7,608 nt of DNA from Candidatus Omnitrophota bacterium (GCA_018399295.1 JAGYOO010000060.1:1-7608), one strand, 5' to 3'. Shown: positions 1-6,450, counted from the first letter of the stretch. The notes: generated from the sequence alone by a model not told the origin. Numbers and translations: made by a program.

Positions 1-192
1 CAGGACTACTCCTGCGCTCCCTAAGGCGCACGGTTACCATATCCATGCTGATGTTCTTTCTCTTTTGCTTTACACTTAAAACCCTACACCTAAAACTATG
101 AAGGGCAGGCATAGCCCCCTCAAAGCTTACCTGAAACTCTTATATTAAATTAACTAGACTAGATTTAGACTCTTGATCAGATTTAATTTGAT
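1..192. other. Non-coding left flank
   Basis: No gene is supported here. One frame is open from base 2 to the TAA at 77-79 (25 codons), too short to tell from chance or from the tail of a gene outside the window. Bases 71-82 and 85-96 form a small tandem repeat, TACAC(T/C)TAAAAC, with 11 of 12 bases matching and a period of 14. From about 140 onward the sequence becomes strongly AT-rich and leads into the promoter of the next gene. Confidence 0.5.
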
Positions 193-219
193 TTGACACA
201 TCTAAACCTCAAGTATACT
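193..219 (+). promoter_or_regulatory. Candidate sigma-70-type promoter for the YIDPGAGS gene
   Basis: A perfect -35 hexamer TTGACA (193-198) is followed, after a short 15-base spacer, by TATACT (214-219), five of six to the -10 consensus. The region is AT-rich and lies about 60 bases before the ATG at 281, with a Shine-Dalgarno site in between. The short spacer is the weak point; the true -10 may be a poorer hexamer a few bases downstream. Confidence 0.45.
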
Positions 220-280
220 TTAAAAAACTTTTATGCTAAAATAACCTCAGTTAATTTTCTTTCAAGGCGAAAGGATTTGC

Positions 281-499
281 ATGCGGAAAAACATTTTAAG
301 ATTGTTTTTATTTCCACTCGCCGTACTGTCAGTCACGATATTGTTCCTGCCTTCAAACGCTTACGCTTATATTGATCCCGGCGCTGGAAGCACACTGTTT
401 CAGCTTATCATCGGCGCTGTTTTAGGAGCGGGGTGGGGGCTGAGAGTGCTGATCCAAAAGCTTCTTCAAAAAAAGAATGACCGAAAAAAAGATAAATAA
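281..499 (+). CDS. Small secreted/membrane protein with YIDPGAGS motif
   Basis: A 72-residue protein of unknown function. Residues 1-29 look like a Sec signal peptide: basic MRKN start, hydrophobic core from about 6 to 23, and an AYA signal-peptidase I site at 27-29. Cleavage there would make YIDPGAGS (30-37) the mature N-terminus. A second hydrophobic segment (about 38-59, rich in small residues, GAVLGAGWG) should anchor it, and a basic tail (KLLQKKNDRKKDK) follows. Short proteins with a YIDPG(S/A/T)GS motif followed by one transmembrane helix are common in bacteria but, to my knowledge, have no assigned activity. The start is supported by a Shine-Dalgarno site GAAAGGA (269-275) six bases or so ahead. 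The last eight codons overlap the start of the methyltransferase gene, so the two are very probably cotranslated. If the signal peptide is not cleaved, the protein would instead have two membrane helices. Confidence 0.85.
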   Translation: MRKNILRLFLFPLAVLSVTILFLPSNAYAYIDPGAGSTLFQLIIGAVLGAGWGLRVLIQKLLQKKNDRKKDK

Positions 500-1829
500 G
501 CCTCATCCCGGTTCGTTCCGAGACCCGGCCGGCCGGGTTTTTATTGACGCAAACGGAAAGCTTTCCCGCGTTATTTATGAAACCGGTAAAGATGACTATG
601 AGTTCCTGATGCGCAGCGGACTTTACTCCCGCCTGGTGGAAGAGGGGCTGTTGATCCCGCATCAGGAAGCCCGGGAGCGGCCAGAGTCGGCGCATAAGAT
701 CATCTTTCCCTCTGAAGTCGATTTTATTTCGTATCCCTCCGAGTGGTGCTTCAGCCAACTCAAAGACGCGGCACTGATTCAGCTGAAGATACTCGAGCTG
801 GCCCTGCAGTACAAGATGATCCTTAAGGACGGAAGCGCTTATAATATGCAGTTTTATAAGGGGCACCCCGTGCTTATCGATACATTATCTTTTACCGCTT
901 ACACCGGGCCGATCTGGAATGGCTATCTTCAGTTTTGCCGTCATTTTCTCGCGCCCTTATGCCTGATGAGCCTTATCGACCCCAGGCTTGGATTGCTGCA
1001 TCATGTCTTTCCCGACGGCATCCCGCTGGACCTTGCCCGAAATCAGCTTTCGTTCAGAGGGTTGCTCCACCCCGGAATCGCGACCCATATTGTCCTGCAC
1101 TCGTTATTTAAACGACAGAATGGCTGCTTTAATAAACAGCACCGGAAGAAACCGGATAATCTGTTCGCGATCATTGATGATCTAAAACGGACCCTAACCG
1201 GACTGAACCTGTTGTTGAAAGAAAGCGACTGGTCAGATTACGAAGCAACGGAAACAGAGTACCGGAACGCAAAGTCCGGGATAATCAGGGAGATTCTTGC
1301 GATGGCAAAGCCGACGGGTGTCTGGGATCTGGGAGCTAACATCGGAAGCATGTCCAGGATTGTTGGAGACGTGCCGGTACTGGCAATTGACAGTGATCAC
1401 AGCTGCGTGGAGAAAAACTATCGGTTAACCCGGGAGAATAAGGAAAAAAATATCCTGCCGCTGGTGATCGATCTATTCGCTCTAAATGAGGGTGGCGGCT
1501 GGCAGGGGAACGAACGCTTATCTCTTTTTGCCAGAGGTCCGGTGGATACTGTACTGGCCCTGGCGCTTATTCACCATCTTGTGTTTATGAATAATCTTCC
1601 GCTGGAGATGATTCGGGATTTTTTTGCCGGGGTCTGCGAAAAGCTGGTAATCGAATTCGTCCCGCCCGACGACCCGTTGGCCGAGAAAATGTCGGCTGGA
1701 CGAACCGTCATCCTAAACAGCTATAATGAACGGAATTTTGAAAAGATATTCAGCAATAGATTCAGGTTGATTCTAAAACGGAAGATACCGCGTTCAAATA
1801 GAGCGGTCTACTTTTTTCAGAAGATTTAA
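477..1829 (+). CDS. Class I SAM-dependent methyltransferase with kinase-like N-terminal region
   Basis: A 450-residue two-part protein. The C-terminal part is a Rossmann-type methyltransferase: motif I is DLGANIGS (284-291), the acidic residue ending strand 2 is in AIDSD (303-307), a post-motif region ALALIHHL lies at 361-368, and IEFVPPDD (392-399) follows. The N-terminal part begins with SFRDPAGRVF (13-22) and holds LKDGSAYNMQF...PVLIDTLSF (116-139), which resembles the catalytic loop and metal-binding Asp of kinase-like folds (D118, N123, D135). I recall this architecture from proteins annotated as SAM-dependent methyltransferases related to rhizobial NoeA; the substrate is not known to me. 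The start is fixed within narrow limits: an in-frame TGA lies at 450-452 and 477 is the only ATG before the conserved region. There is no strong Shine-Dalgarno site, so translation probably couples to the upstream gene, which it overlaps by 23 bases. The protein is likely cytosolic. Methyltransferase assignment is firm; kinase-like ancestry is inference. Confidence 0.88.
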   Translation: MTEKKINKPHPGSFRDPAGRVFIDANGKLSRVIYETGKDDYEFLMRSGLYSRLVEEGLLIPHQEARERPESAHKIIFPSEVDFISYPSEWCFSQLKDAALIQLKILELALQYKMILKDGSAYNMQFYKGHPVLIDTLSFTAYTGPIWNGYLQFCRHFLAPLCLMSLIDPRLGLLHHVFPDGIPLDLARNQLSFRGLLHPGIATHIVLHSLFKRQNGCFNKQHRKKPDNLFAIIDDLKRTLTGLNLLLKESDWSDYEATETEYRNAKSGIIREILAMAKPTGVWDLGANIGSMSRIVGDVPVLAIDSDHSCVEKNYRLTRENKEKNILPLVIDLFALNEGGGWQGNERLSLFARGPVDTVLALALIHHLVFMNNLPLEMIRDFFAGVCEKLVIEFVPPDDPLAEKMSAGRTVILNSYNERNFEKIFSNRFRLILKRKIPRSNRAVYFFQKI

Positions 1830-2038
1830 ACTTCCTGCCTACAGTAAAAGACAGATCTTCGTTGCCGGGAATAACATTCAACGGACAGCACTGGCAATCG
1901 CCCCCTCTCTGAAGCTACCATACCCCATTGATTTCGCCTGTTTAACCTCGATTCCTGAGAAAATAATCAGCAATTAGGGGAAACAGGGCCCCTGCAAAAT
2001 TAATAATATAGGGTAGATTAGAGTCATAGATTAAATCT

Positions 2039-2044
2039 GAGGGG
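2039..2044 (+). promoter_or_regulatory. Ribosome binding site for the histidine kinase
   Basis: GAGGGG lies four bases ahead of the ATG at 2049 and decides that start over the in-frame GTG at 2058. I could not identify a convincing promoter in the 219-base gap 1830-2048; an AT-rich stretch at 2000-2010 is the nearest to one. Confidence 0.6.
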
Positions 2045-2048
2045 TTTT

Positions 2049-3824
2049 ATGCAATGTGTGAGTAGAAATAGTATTAGAGTCCGTCTCCTTATTTGCGCCG
2101 ATTCAGTTGCGGAAGCAGAGAGAATTGTCGATGAACTTCGCCGCAGAAATGTTGAGACCGAGTTCAGACGGTTAGAACAGCTGGACCAGCCGAGGGACAG
2201 CCTGCTGGAGACGGATTGGGACATTGTAATCTCTACCTGTTACGCTGCCGATGGTTTTAGCGGGCTTGAAGTGCTGAAGTTTATAAAAAAAAACAGTCTG
2301 GAAATCCCGGTAATAATGTTCTGCTCCGACACCTCAGGACAACACGCGTTAACGCATCTGGAAGCAGGCGCCGCGGATTATATCTGCAAGTATCGTTATG
2401 CCCGTCTGGCTCTGTCGGTTAAAAGAGAATTGCGCAAGATCAACGAATCCTGTCAGCGACAGGATGATCAGCAAAAACTGCGCGAGAGTGAAGATAAATT
2501 TCGCCAGCTGGCCGACAGTATCGCGGATATTTTCTACGCCCTTGACCGTAACCTTTGCGTCACCTACTGGAACCACACCTGTGAAGAACTTACCGGACTT
2601 CCTCAAAAGGCAGTGATCGGTAAAAACATTAATGATATTTTCCCCGGTTTCAGAAACAGTATGGTGGAAAAGGCATATCAGCGCACGCTCACTGAAGGCC
2701 GTTCCTTTACCTTTGAACACGACTTTCCCTATAAGGGGGCTAACTATATCATCGAGATGCACATATTTCCCTATACAGAAGGATTGTCAGTGTACGCGCG
2801 GGATATAACCCGGAAAAAGGAAATTGAGAACGAGCTTCGCCGCCGAAATGAGTTGTTCCGGGCTATTATTGATAACGTGCCGGTGATGATCTTGTTTTAC
2901 GGCAAAGAAGGCCGGGTCGAGTTCATGAATAAGGCCCTGGAGGCATTTCTGGGCTGGACGACAGAAGAGGCTAAAAACATGGATTTTATGTCCGCTGTCT
3001 ACCCTGACCCCCACTATCGTGAATATGTATGGGGCTATGTGAAGAACGCTACCCAGGAATGGCAGGAATTTTACCAGACTACTAAAAGCGGAGAGAGGAA
3101 AGAAAGCGCCTGGTCTGATGTCCGGCTTTCAGATGGAAGTTTTATCGGTATTGGAATTGATCTGACTGAGAAGAAACGGATCGAACATGAACTCCAGGAG
3201 TCACGACGCCTCTCAGACATCGGAAAGCTGTCCGCTACCGTGGCCCATGAGCTGCGCAATCCCTTAGGCGTCATAAAGACCGCGGCATTCAACCTGCGAA
3301 GAAAGGCGGTTGACCATCATCTGGACAAGTATGTAAACCACATCGACAAGAAAATCGGCGAGAGCGATCAGATCATCAATAATCTGCTTGCCTATACCCG
3401 CATAAAACTGCCGCACTTCAAGCCCGTAGACATCGTCGCTATTATCAGGGAGAGCCTTGACTCCTCGGAACAGACGTTTCATGCATCGGATATTCAGATC
3501 GAACACGACCTGGAGAGACTGGAAGGCGTCCGGATCGAGGCAGACCCTTTTCAGTTAAGCGAGGTCTTTATCAATATTATCAACAACGCCTTTCAGTCGT
3601 TTGATCATCACTCCGGCCGAATTACAGCGCGCGGGTGGAAAGAGGACCATACGGCGCGGATCGAGATCGAAGATACGGGTAAGGGAATCGCGCCGGAGGA
3701 CATTGACAAGGTCTTCGAACCTTTCTTTACCCGTAAGTCAAAAGGCACCGGACTGGGGATAACTATCTCCCGCGAGCTTGTCCGGCTTCACGGCGGCGAT
3801 ATCGATATTCAGAGTCAACCCTAA
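2049..3824 (+). CDS. Orphan PAS-PAS sensor histidine kinase with degenerate receiver domain, C-terminally truncated
   Basis: A 591-residue soluble sensor kinase without membrane segments. Order of parts: receiver-like domain (about 11-125), coiled linker, PAS (about 148-258), PAS (about 265-378), HisKA with phosphoacceptor H400 in AHELRNPLG, and HATPase_c. The ATPase shows the N-box Asn in INNAFQSF (N513), G1 DTGKGI (542-547), F-box FEPFF (556-560) and G2 KGTGLG (565-570). It should autophosphorylate and pass phosphate to a response regulator, but none is encoded here. In the receiver domain the phosphoacceptor Asp position reads VIST (T63) and the acidic pair is reduced to AD (17-18), while the conserved Lys is kept (K114), so it looks like a pseudo-receiver. 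The frame stops with TAA at 3822-3824 right after SQP, just before the last strand of the ATPase domain; the missing end follows in the same frame. The protein may be unstable or impaired. Confidence 0.9.
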   Translation: MQCVSRNSIRVRLLICADSVAEAERIVDELRRRNVETEFRRLEQLDQPRDSLLETDWDIVISTCYAADGFSGLEVLKFIKKNSLEIPVIMFCSDTSGQHALTHLEAGAADYICKYRYARLALSVKRELRKINESCQRQDDQQKLRESEDKFRQLADSIADIFYALDRNLCVTYWNHTCEELTGLPQKAVIGKNINDIFPGFRNSMVEKAYQRTLTEGRSFTFEHDFPYKGANYIIEMHIFPYTEGLSVYARDITRKKEIENELRRRNELFRAIIDNVPVMILFYGKEGRVEFMNKALEAFLGWTTEEAKNMDFMSAVYPDPHYREYVWGYVKNATQEWQEFYQTTKSGERKESAWSDVRLSDGSFIGIGIDLTEKKRIEHELQESRRLSDIGKLSATVAHELRNPLGVIKTAAFNLRRKAVDHHLDKYVNHIDKKIGESDQIINNLLAYTRIKLPHFKPVDIVAIIRESLDSSEQTFHASDIQIEHDLERLEGVRIEADPFQLSEVFINIINNAFQSFDHHSGRITARGWKEDHTARIEIEDTGKGIAPEDIDKVFEPFFTRKSKGTGLGITISRELVRLHGGDIDIQSQP

Positions 3825-3920
3825 CACGGGACCACGGTTAAAATTTATCTGCCCTTAGAGCATCCGGTCAAAATCGGGGGATCGGATGACGGTCACCCAC
3901 ACGAGTTGCTTAACGTTTGA
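3825..3920 (+). pseudogene. Untranslated in-frame remnant of the histidine kinase C-terminus
   Basis: Read in the same frame as the kinase, the 31 codons after the TAA give HGTTVKIYLPLEHP and then a hydrophilic tail to a TGA at 3918-3920. GTT-V-K-I-Y-LP is the typical closing G3 segment and last beta strand of HATPase_c domains (families usually read S-E-P-G-K-G-T-T...LP), so the TAA sits where a Gly is usual. There is no frameshift: a single codon separates the two parts. The full-length gene would be 2049-3920 with 623 sense-codon positions. This is either a nonsense mutation, a base-call or assembly error, or (least likely) readthrough. Confidence 0.85.
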
Positions 3921-3948
3921 ATCCGCTCCGCGGCAAAGAGTTTCCTAC

Positions 3949-3977
3949 TTGATTTCAGATTGAAACTGCCGTACAAT
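3949..3977 (+). promoter_or_regulatory. Promoter for the membrane-protein pair; possibly leaderless transcript
   Basis: TTGATT (3949-3954, four of six to the -35 consensus) and TACAAT (3972-3977, five of six to the -10 consensus) are separated by exactly 17 bases. Transcription would be expected to start near 3984, only about two bases ahead of the ATG at 3986. That agrees with the lack of any Shine-Dalgarno sequence before this gene. Confidence 0.55.
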
Positions 3978-3985
3978 CAATTTCT

Positions 3986-4732
3986 ATGAAAAAAAACTCG
4001 TGGCAGATAGTTTTAGGGATTATTCTGATCTTTATTTCCGCGACAGCTTATTATATTCATTTTCTGATCTTCCGTGATCTTCACCATATACTCATCTATC
4101 TCGTCGGAGACATTGCCTTTGTCTTCCTGGAAGTGCTGCTGGTAACCCTGGTACTGCACAATCTTCTGGAGATCAGAGAGTGCCGGACACGCCTGGAAAA
4201 ACTTAATATGGTCATCGGGGCCTTCTTCAGCGAGGTCGGCACCCGGCTGATTATTCTTTTCCAGGAACTCGATCAGCCTAACGGTCTTAAAACCGAGCTT
4301 AATTTCAACGACCAATGGAACCGGCTTGATTTTAATCGGGTCCGGAACAGGATTGTTTCTTACCAAATTTCTCCGGACACCCGCAAGGGAGATCTGGAGG
4401 GACTGCGAAGCTTTTTAATCCAAAAGCGTGAATTTCTCCTCCGACTGCTGGAAAACCCCAACCTGCTTGAGCACGAGCTATTCACTGATCTGCTCTGGGC
4501 TGTTTTTCATCTTACGGAAGAGTTAGAGTCACGAACCCATCTTGATCATCTTTCCCGGGAGGATCACGAACACCTGGCTAATGATATCAAGCGGGCCTAC
4601 GGACATCTGCTGCGGGAATGGATTAATTACATCGAGCACCTGAAGAATAATTATCCATTTTTATTTTCCCTGTCCAGCCGCACCAATCCGTTTAATCCTG
4701 ATGCCAGGGTTGAGATCGGAGAGAGAGGATGA
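3986..4732 (+). CDS. Uncharacterised two-helix membrane protein
   Basis: A 248-residue protein I cannot assign to a function. Two hydrophobic segments at about 7-27 and 36-58 form an N-terminal membrane hairpin with a short connecting loop (FRDLHH). The remaining 190 residues are hydrophilic, rich in Leu, Glu, Arg and His, and look helical (for example LEKLNMVIGAFFSEVG at 70-85, then Leu-rich amphipathic stretches up to about 225), so a cytosolic helical domain is likely. I recall similar hypothetical proteins with an IFRD-HHI-IYL-GDIAFV segment in anaerobic bacteria and methanogens, but know of no characterised member. The start has no Shine-Dalgarno site, but a promoter ends just ahead of it. 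Its stop overlaps the start of the YIP1-family gene in ATGA (4729-4732), so the two are translationally coupled and likely act in the same membrane process. Confidence 0.8.
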   Translation: MKKNSWQIVLGIILIFISATAYYIHFLIFRDLHHILIYLVGDIAFVFLEVLLVTLVLHNLLEIRECRTRLEKLNMVIGAFFSEVGTRLIILFQELDQPNGLKTELNFNDQWNRLDFNRVRNRIVSYQISPDTRKGDLEGLRSFLIQKREFLLRLLENPNLLEHELFTDLLWAVFHLTEELESRTHLDHLSREDHEHLANDIKRAYGHLLREWINYIEHLKNNYPFLFSLSSRTNPFNPDARVEIGERG

Positions 4733-5304
4733 AGAGTTTTTTTCGGGACTGGTTATCGATCATCGAGAATCCCGGCCGTTTTTTTGAACAGATACAACCA
4801 AAAAGAACGGCAGTTCTGAAAGCTGTCCGGTTTATGGTCTGGCTGGTAGTTTTTTCCAGCCTGTTCAAGATCCTGTTTCTGATTTCGCTGAACAATATGT
4901 TCATCACCCGAACCGGTGGCCCGCTGCCGGAGATCGGTTTCGGCTCATTTATCGAAGGACTGCTCCGGGCGCTGTTAATGACTTTAGGCAGCGCAGTTAT
5001 CTCAACCGGCGTTCTGTCCGGGATCGGGCGGCTGCTTCAGGTCAAACTGGACCTCAGGCAGCTGTTTTGCATCACCGGTTACGCCAAGACACCATACCTG
5101 TTCAGCGCCATTCCCATGGGACTGATCGCGATTCTTCTGCCGCTGTGGAACCTGGTTCTTATTTATTATGGGGTAAAAACAATCAGCACCGCACCGTTAA
5201 CACGGATAAATCTCCTGTTCGGCATCTATATTGCCCTCGTAATCATCGTCCTGGTCCTTATATTCGTCCTGCCTGGACTGCTGCTGCAAAATATTTCTCC
5301 TTAA
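4729..5304 (+). CDS. YIP1-family integral membrane protein
   Basis: A 191-residue membrane protein. The N-terminus has the pattern typical of bacterial YIP1-domain proteins, W-L-S-I-I-E-N-P-G-R-F-F (8-19), followed by four or five hydrophobic segments at about 32-54, 78-100, 122-137, 139-148 and 160-183. The motifs GYAKTPYLF (117-125) and W-N-L-V-L-I-Y-Y-G-V-K (140-150) match the family's conserved P-centred and Y-G-V segments. Bacterial members have no established biochemical role; eukaryotic Yip1 proteins act in membrane trafficking, which cannot be carried over. The start overlaps the preceding stop by four bases and has GGAG (4718-4721) seven bases ahead, so start and coupling are well supported. 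The gene converges on the mug gene with three bases between the stops and no clear terminator in between. Confidence 0.82.
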   Translation: MKSFFRDWLSIIENPGRFFEQIQPKRTAVLKAVRFMVWLVVFSSLFKILFLISLNNMFITRTGGPLPEIGFGSFIEGLLRALLMTLGSAVISTGVLSGIGRLLQVKLDLRQLFCITGYAKTPYLFSAIPMGLIAILLPLWNLVLIYYGVKTISTAPLTRINLLFGIYIALVIIVLVLIFVLPGLLLQNISP

Positions 5305-5307
5305 TTT

Positions 5308-5862
5308 TTAATCCGGGATATTTTTTCTTAACTCCTTCAGTAAACGGACAAAGTCTTCCAGCTGATAATTCGCGTTAAGTCCGCTGGGATTAGGCAAGAC
5401 CCAGATTTGACTGCGGTTGATCATTTTTTTCTGGTCCCCTGGCTGTACTTTTTTTTCTTCGAACGTTTTCCCATACACCCCCAGCCCGAGCACGGTCAGA
5501 ATTCGGGGCTGATATTGCCGAACCTTTTCGACCAGGGTCTGTTTTCCGGCCCGCAGTTCATCTCCAGACAGGCTGTCAGCCCGGGCGGTAGCCCGGTTAA
5601 CAAAGTTAGTAATCCCCAGATTGAAGTCCAGAAGCCACCGTTCCTGTGAGGGCGACAGCAATTCCGGAGTGAGGCCGGCTTTAAACAGGGCCTTCCAGAA
5701 CCGGTTTCCGGGCCGGGCAAAGTGATGACCAACCGCGCCGGAATACAAGCCGGGATTGATTCCGCAGAACAAGACCATTAATCCCGGACGGATGATATCC
5801 GCTACCTGACGGTTTTCGGCCCGAAGAAGATCCTCCCGGGTCGGACGTCCTGTCTTTTTCAT
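5308..5862 (-). CDS. mug: G:T/U mismatch-specific uracil/thymine-DNA glycosylase (Mug/TDG family)
   Basis: A 184-residue single-domain DNA repair enzyme of uracil-DNA glycosylase family 2. It removes uracil, and in some members thymine or ethenocytosine, opposite guanine, leaving an abasic site for base-excision repair. Motif 1 is GINPG (34-38), whose Asn (N36) is the catalytic-water residue in this family. HFARPGNRFW (47-56) is the conserved block after it, and NPSGLN (158-163) is the second active-site loop that inserts into DNA, near NPSGLS of Escherichia coli Mug. ITNFVNRAT (84-92) also fits the family. Length is close to the usual 165-190 residues. The ATG lies nine bases beyond the stop of the flavoprotein gene; the only Shine-Dalgarno-like GGAG (5877-5880) is 14 bases away, so expression probably depends on coupling. 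The assignment is firm; substrate preference is not visible. Confidence 0.93.
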   Translation of the reverse strand: MKKTGRPTREDLLRAENRQVADIIRPGLMVLFCGINPGLYSGAVGHHFARPGNRFWKALFKAGLTPELLSPSQERWLLDFNLGITNFVNRATARADSLSGDELRAGKQTLVEKVRQYQPRILTVLGLGVYGKTFEEKKVQPGDQKKMINRSQIWVLPNPSGLNANYQLEDFVRLLKELRKNIPD

Positions 5863-5871
5863 CGATTGTCG

Positions 5872-6444
5872 TTAAACTCCGGCGGCTGCCTGTTTACCGA
5901 TCTTCCAGGCCTGCCCGATTTCCCGGCCCAAACCGAGATAGCTGTTATTGCTCATGGAAAGAATAAACGGCTCCATCTTTTTGAGATCAGGAACATCCTC
6001 ATCCAGCAGGTAACGTTCATCACTGTACGCGGCCTCGATCTCTCCAATAAACATCTCGTGTTCACCTAACTCGATTGTCCGAACCAGCCTGCATTCGAGA
6101 TTATACGGACATTCTTTGATCATCGGGGCCTTCCCCAGATCACCATAAAACACCTCGAACAACGAGGACTTATCATGGTCCCGGCCGGAGAACATCCCAC
6201 AGTAATCGCACTCCGCGACCATCATTTCGGATGGGACATTGATACTGAAGCTTTCGCTTTCCCGGATGCCCTGGTTAGTATAGTGTCCTTTTCCCAGAGA
6301 CACCATCATCAGGGGAGGAGAATCATTAACCCGGCTCATCCAGGAAACGGCAAGAAAATTGGCCTTTCCCTTGATATTCGCCCCAACTATCGTGCAAGGC
6401 ATCGGATAACATACTTTTTCAATACTAATCTCTTTCTTGACCAT
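5872..6444 (-). CDS. Flavoredoxin-like flavin reductase domain protein
   Basis: A 190-residue FMN-binding split-barrel protein of the flavin reductase-like family (flavoredoxin type). Members bind FMN and carry electrons or reduce flavins; in sulfate reducers flavoredoxin takes part in electron transfer. Seen here: NFLAVSWMSRVNDSPPLMMVSL (positions 29-50) with the usual S-PP-M core, the INVPS strand end (68-72), ECDYCGMFSGRDHDKS (78-93) with the family's D-Y-C-G-SGR-DK block and two cysteines C79 and C82, GEHEMFIGEI (127-136), and a C-terminal YLGLGREIG segment (169-177). I placed the start at the ATG at 6444 rather than an in-frame TTG at 6450, because GAGGAGG (6451-6457) sits six bases from the ATG and directly against the TTG. 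It is first in an operon with mug. The electron donor or partner is not encoded here. Confidence 0.88.
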   Translation of the reverse strand: MVKKEISIEKVCYPMPCTIVGANIKGKANFLAVSWMSRVNDSPPLMMVSLGKGHYTNQGIRESESFSINVPSEMMVAECDYCGMFSGRDHDKSSLFEVFYGDLGKAPMIKECPYNLECRLVRTIELGEHEMFIGEIEAAYSDERYLLDEDVPDLKKMEPFILSMSNNSYLGLGREIGQAWKIGKQAAAGV

Positions 6445-6450
6445 GGTCAA

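Noticed and set aside
2..79. Open frame at the left edge as the tail of an outside gene
   Set aside because: Only 25 codons, no recognisable motif; cannot be told from chance.
193..375. 60-codon plus-strand reading frame overlapping the YIDPGAGS gene
   Set aside because: It starts inside the promoter region, has no ribosome site, and its far end overlaps the clear signal-peptide gene in another frame.
408..866. 152-codon minus-strand reading frame
   Set aside because: It lies opposite the methyltransferase and YIDPGAGS genes, has no recognisable domain, and the plus-strand proteins show real motifs throughout.
1976..1994. Hairpin AGGGG...CCCCT as a terminator or regulatory stem before the kinase
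   Set aside because: Only 5 bp with an 8-base loop and no T-run after it; it overlaps a near-palindrome that could form by chance in a G/C-rich patch.
3822..3824. TAA as a reassigned sense codon in this organism
   Set aside because: Other genes in the window (the YIDPGAGS protein, methyltransferase, YIP1, mug, flavoprotein and ZIP) end at TAA at sensible family lengths, so a general recoding is not supported.
5287..5332. Bidirectional terminator between the YIP1 and mug stops
   Set aside because: The only pairing I see (AAAATAT with ATATTTT) is 7 bp, all A-T, with a loop over 20 bases; too weak to call.
5067..5378. 103-codon plus-strand frame across the YIP1 and mug gene ends
   Set aside because: It is composed of an out-of-frame reading of the YIP1 gene with low-quality composition; both overlapping genes have family motifs.
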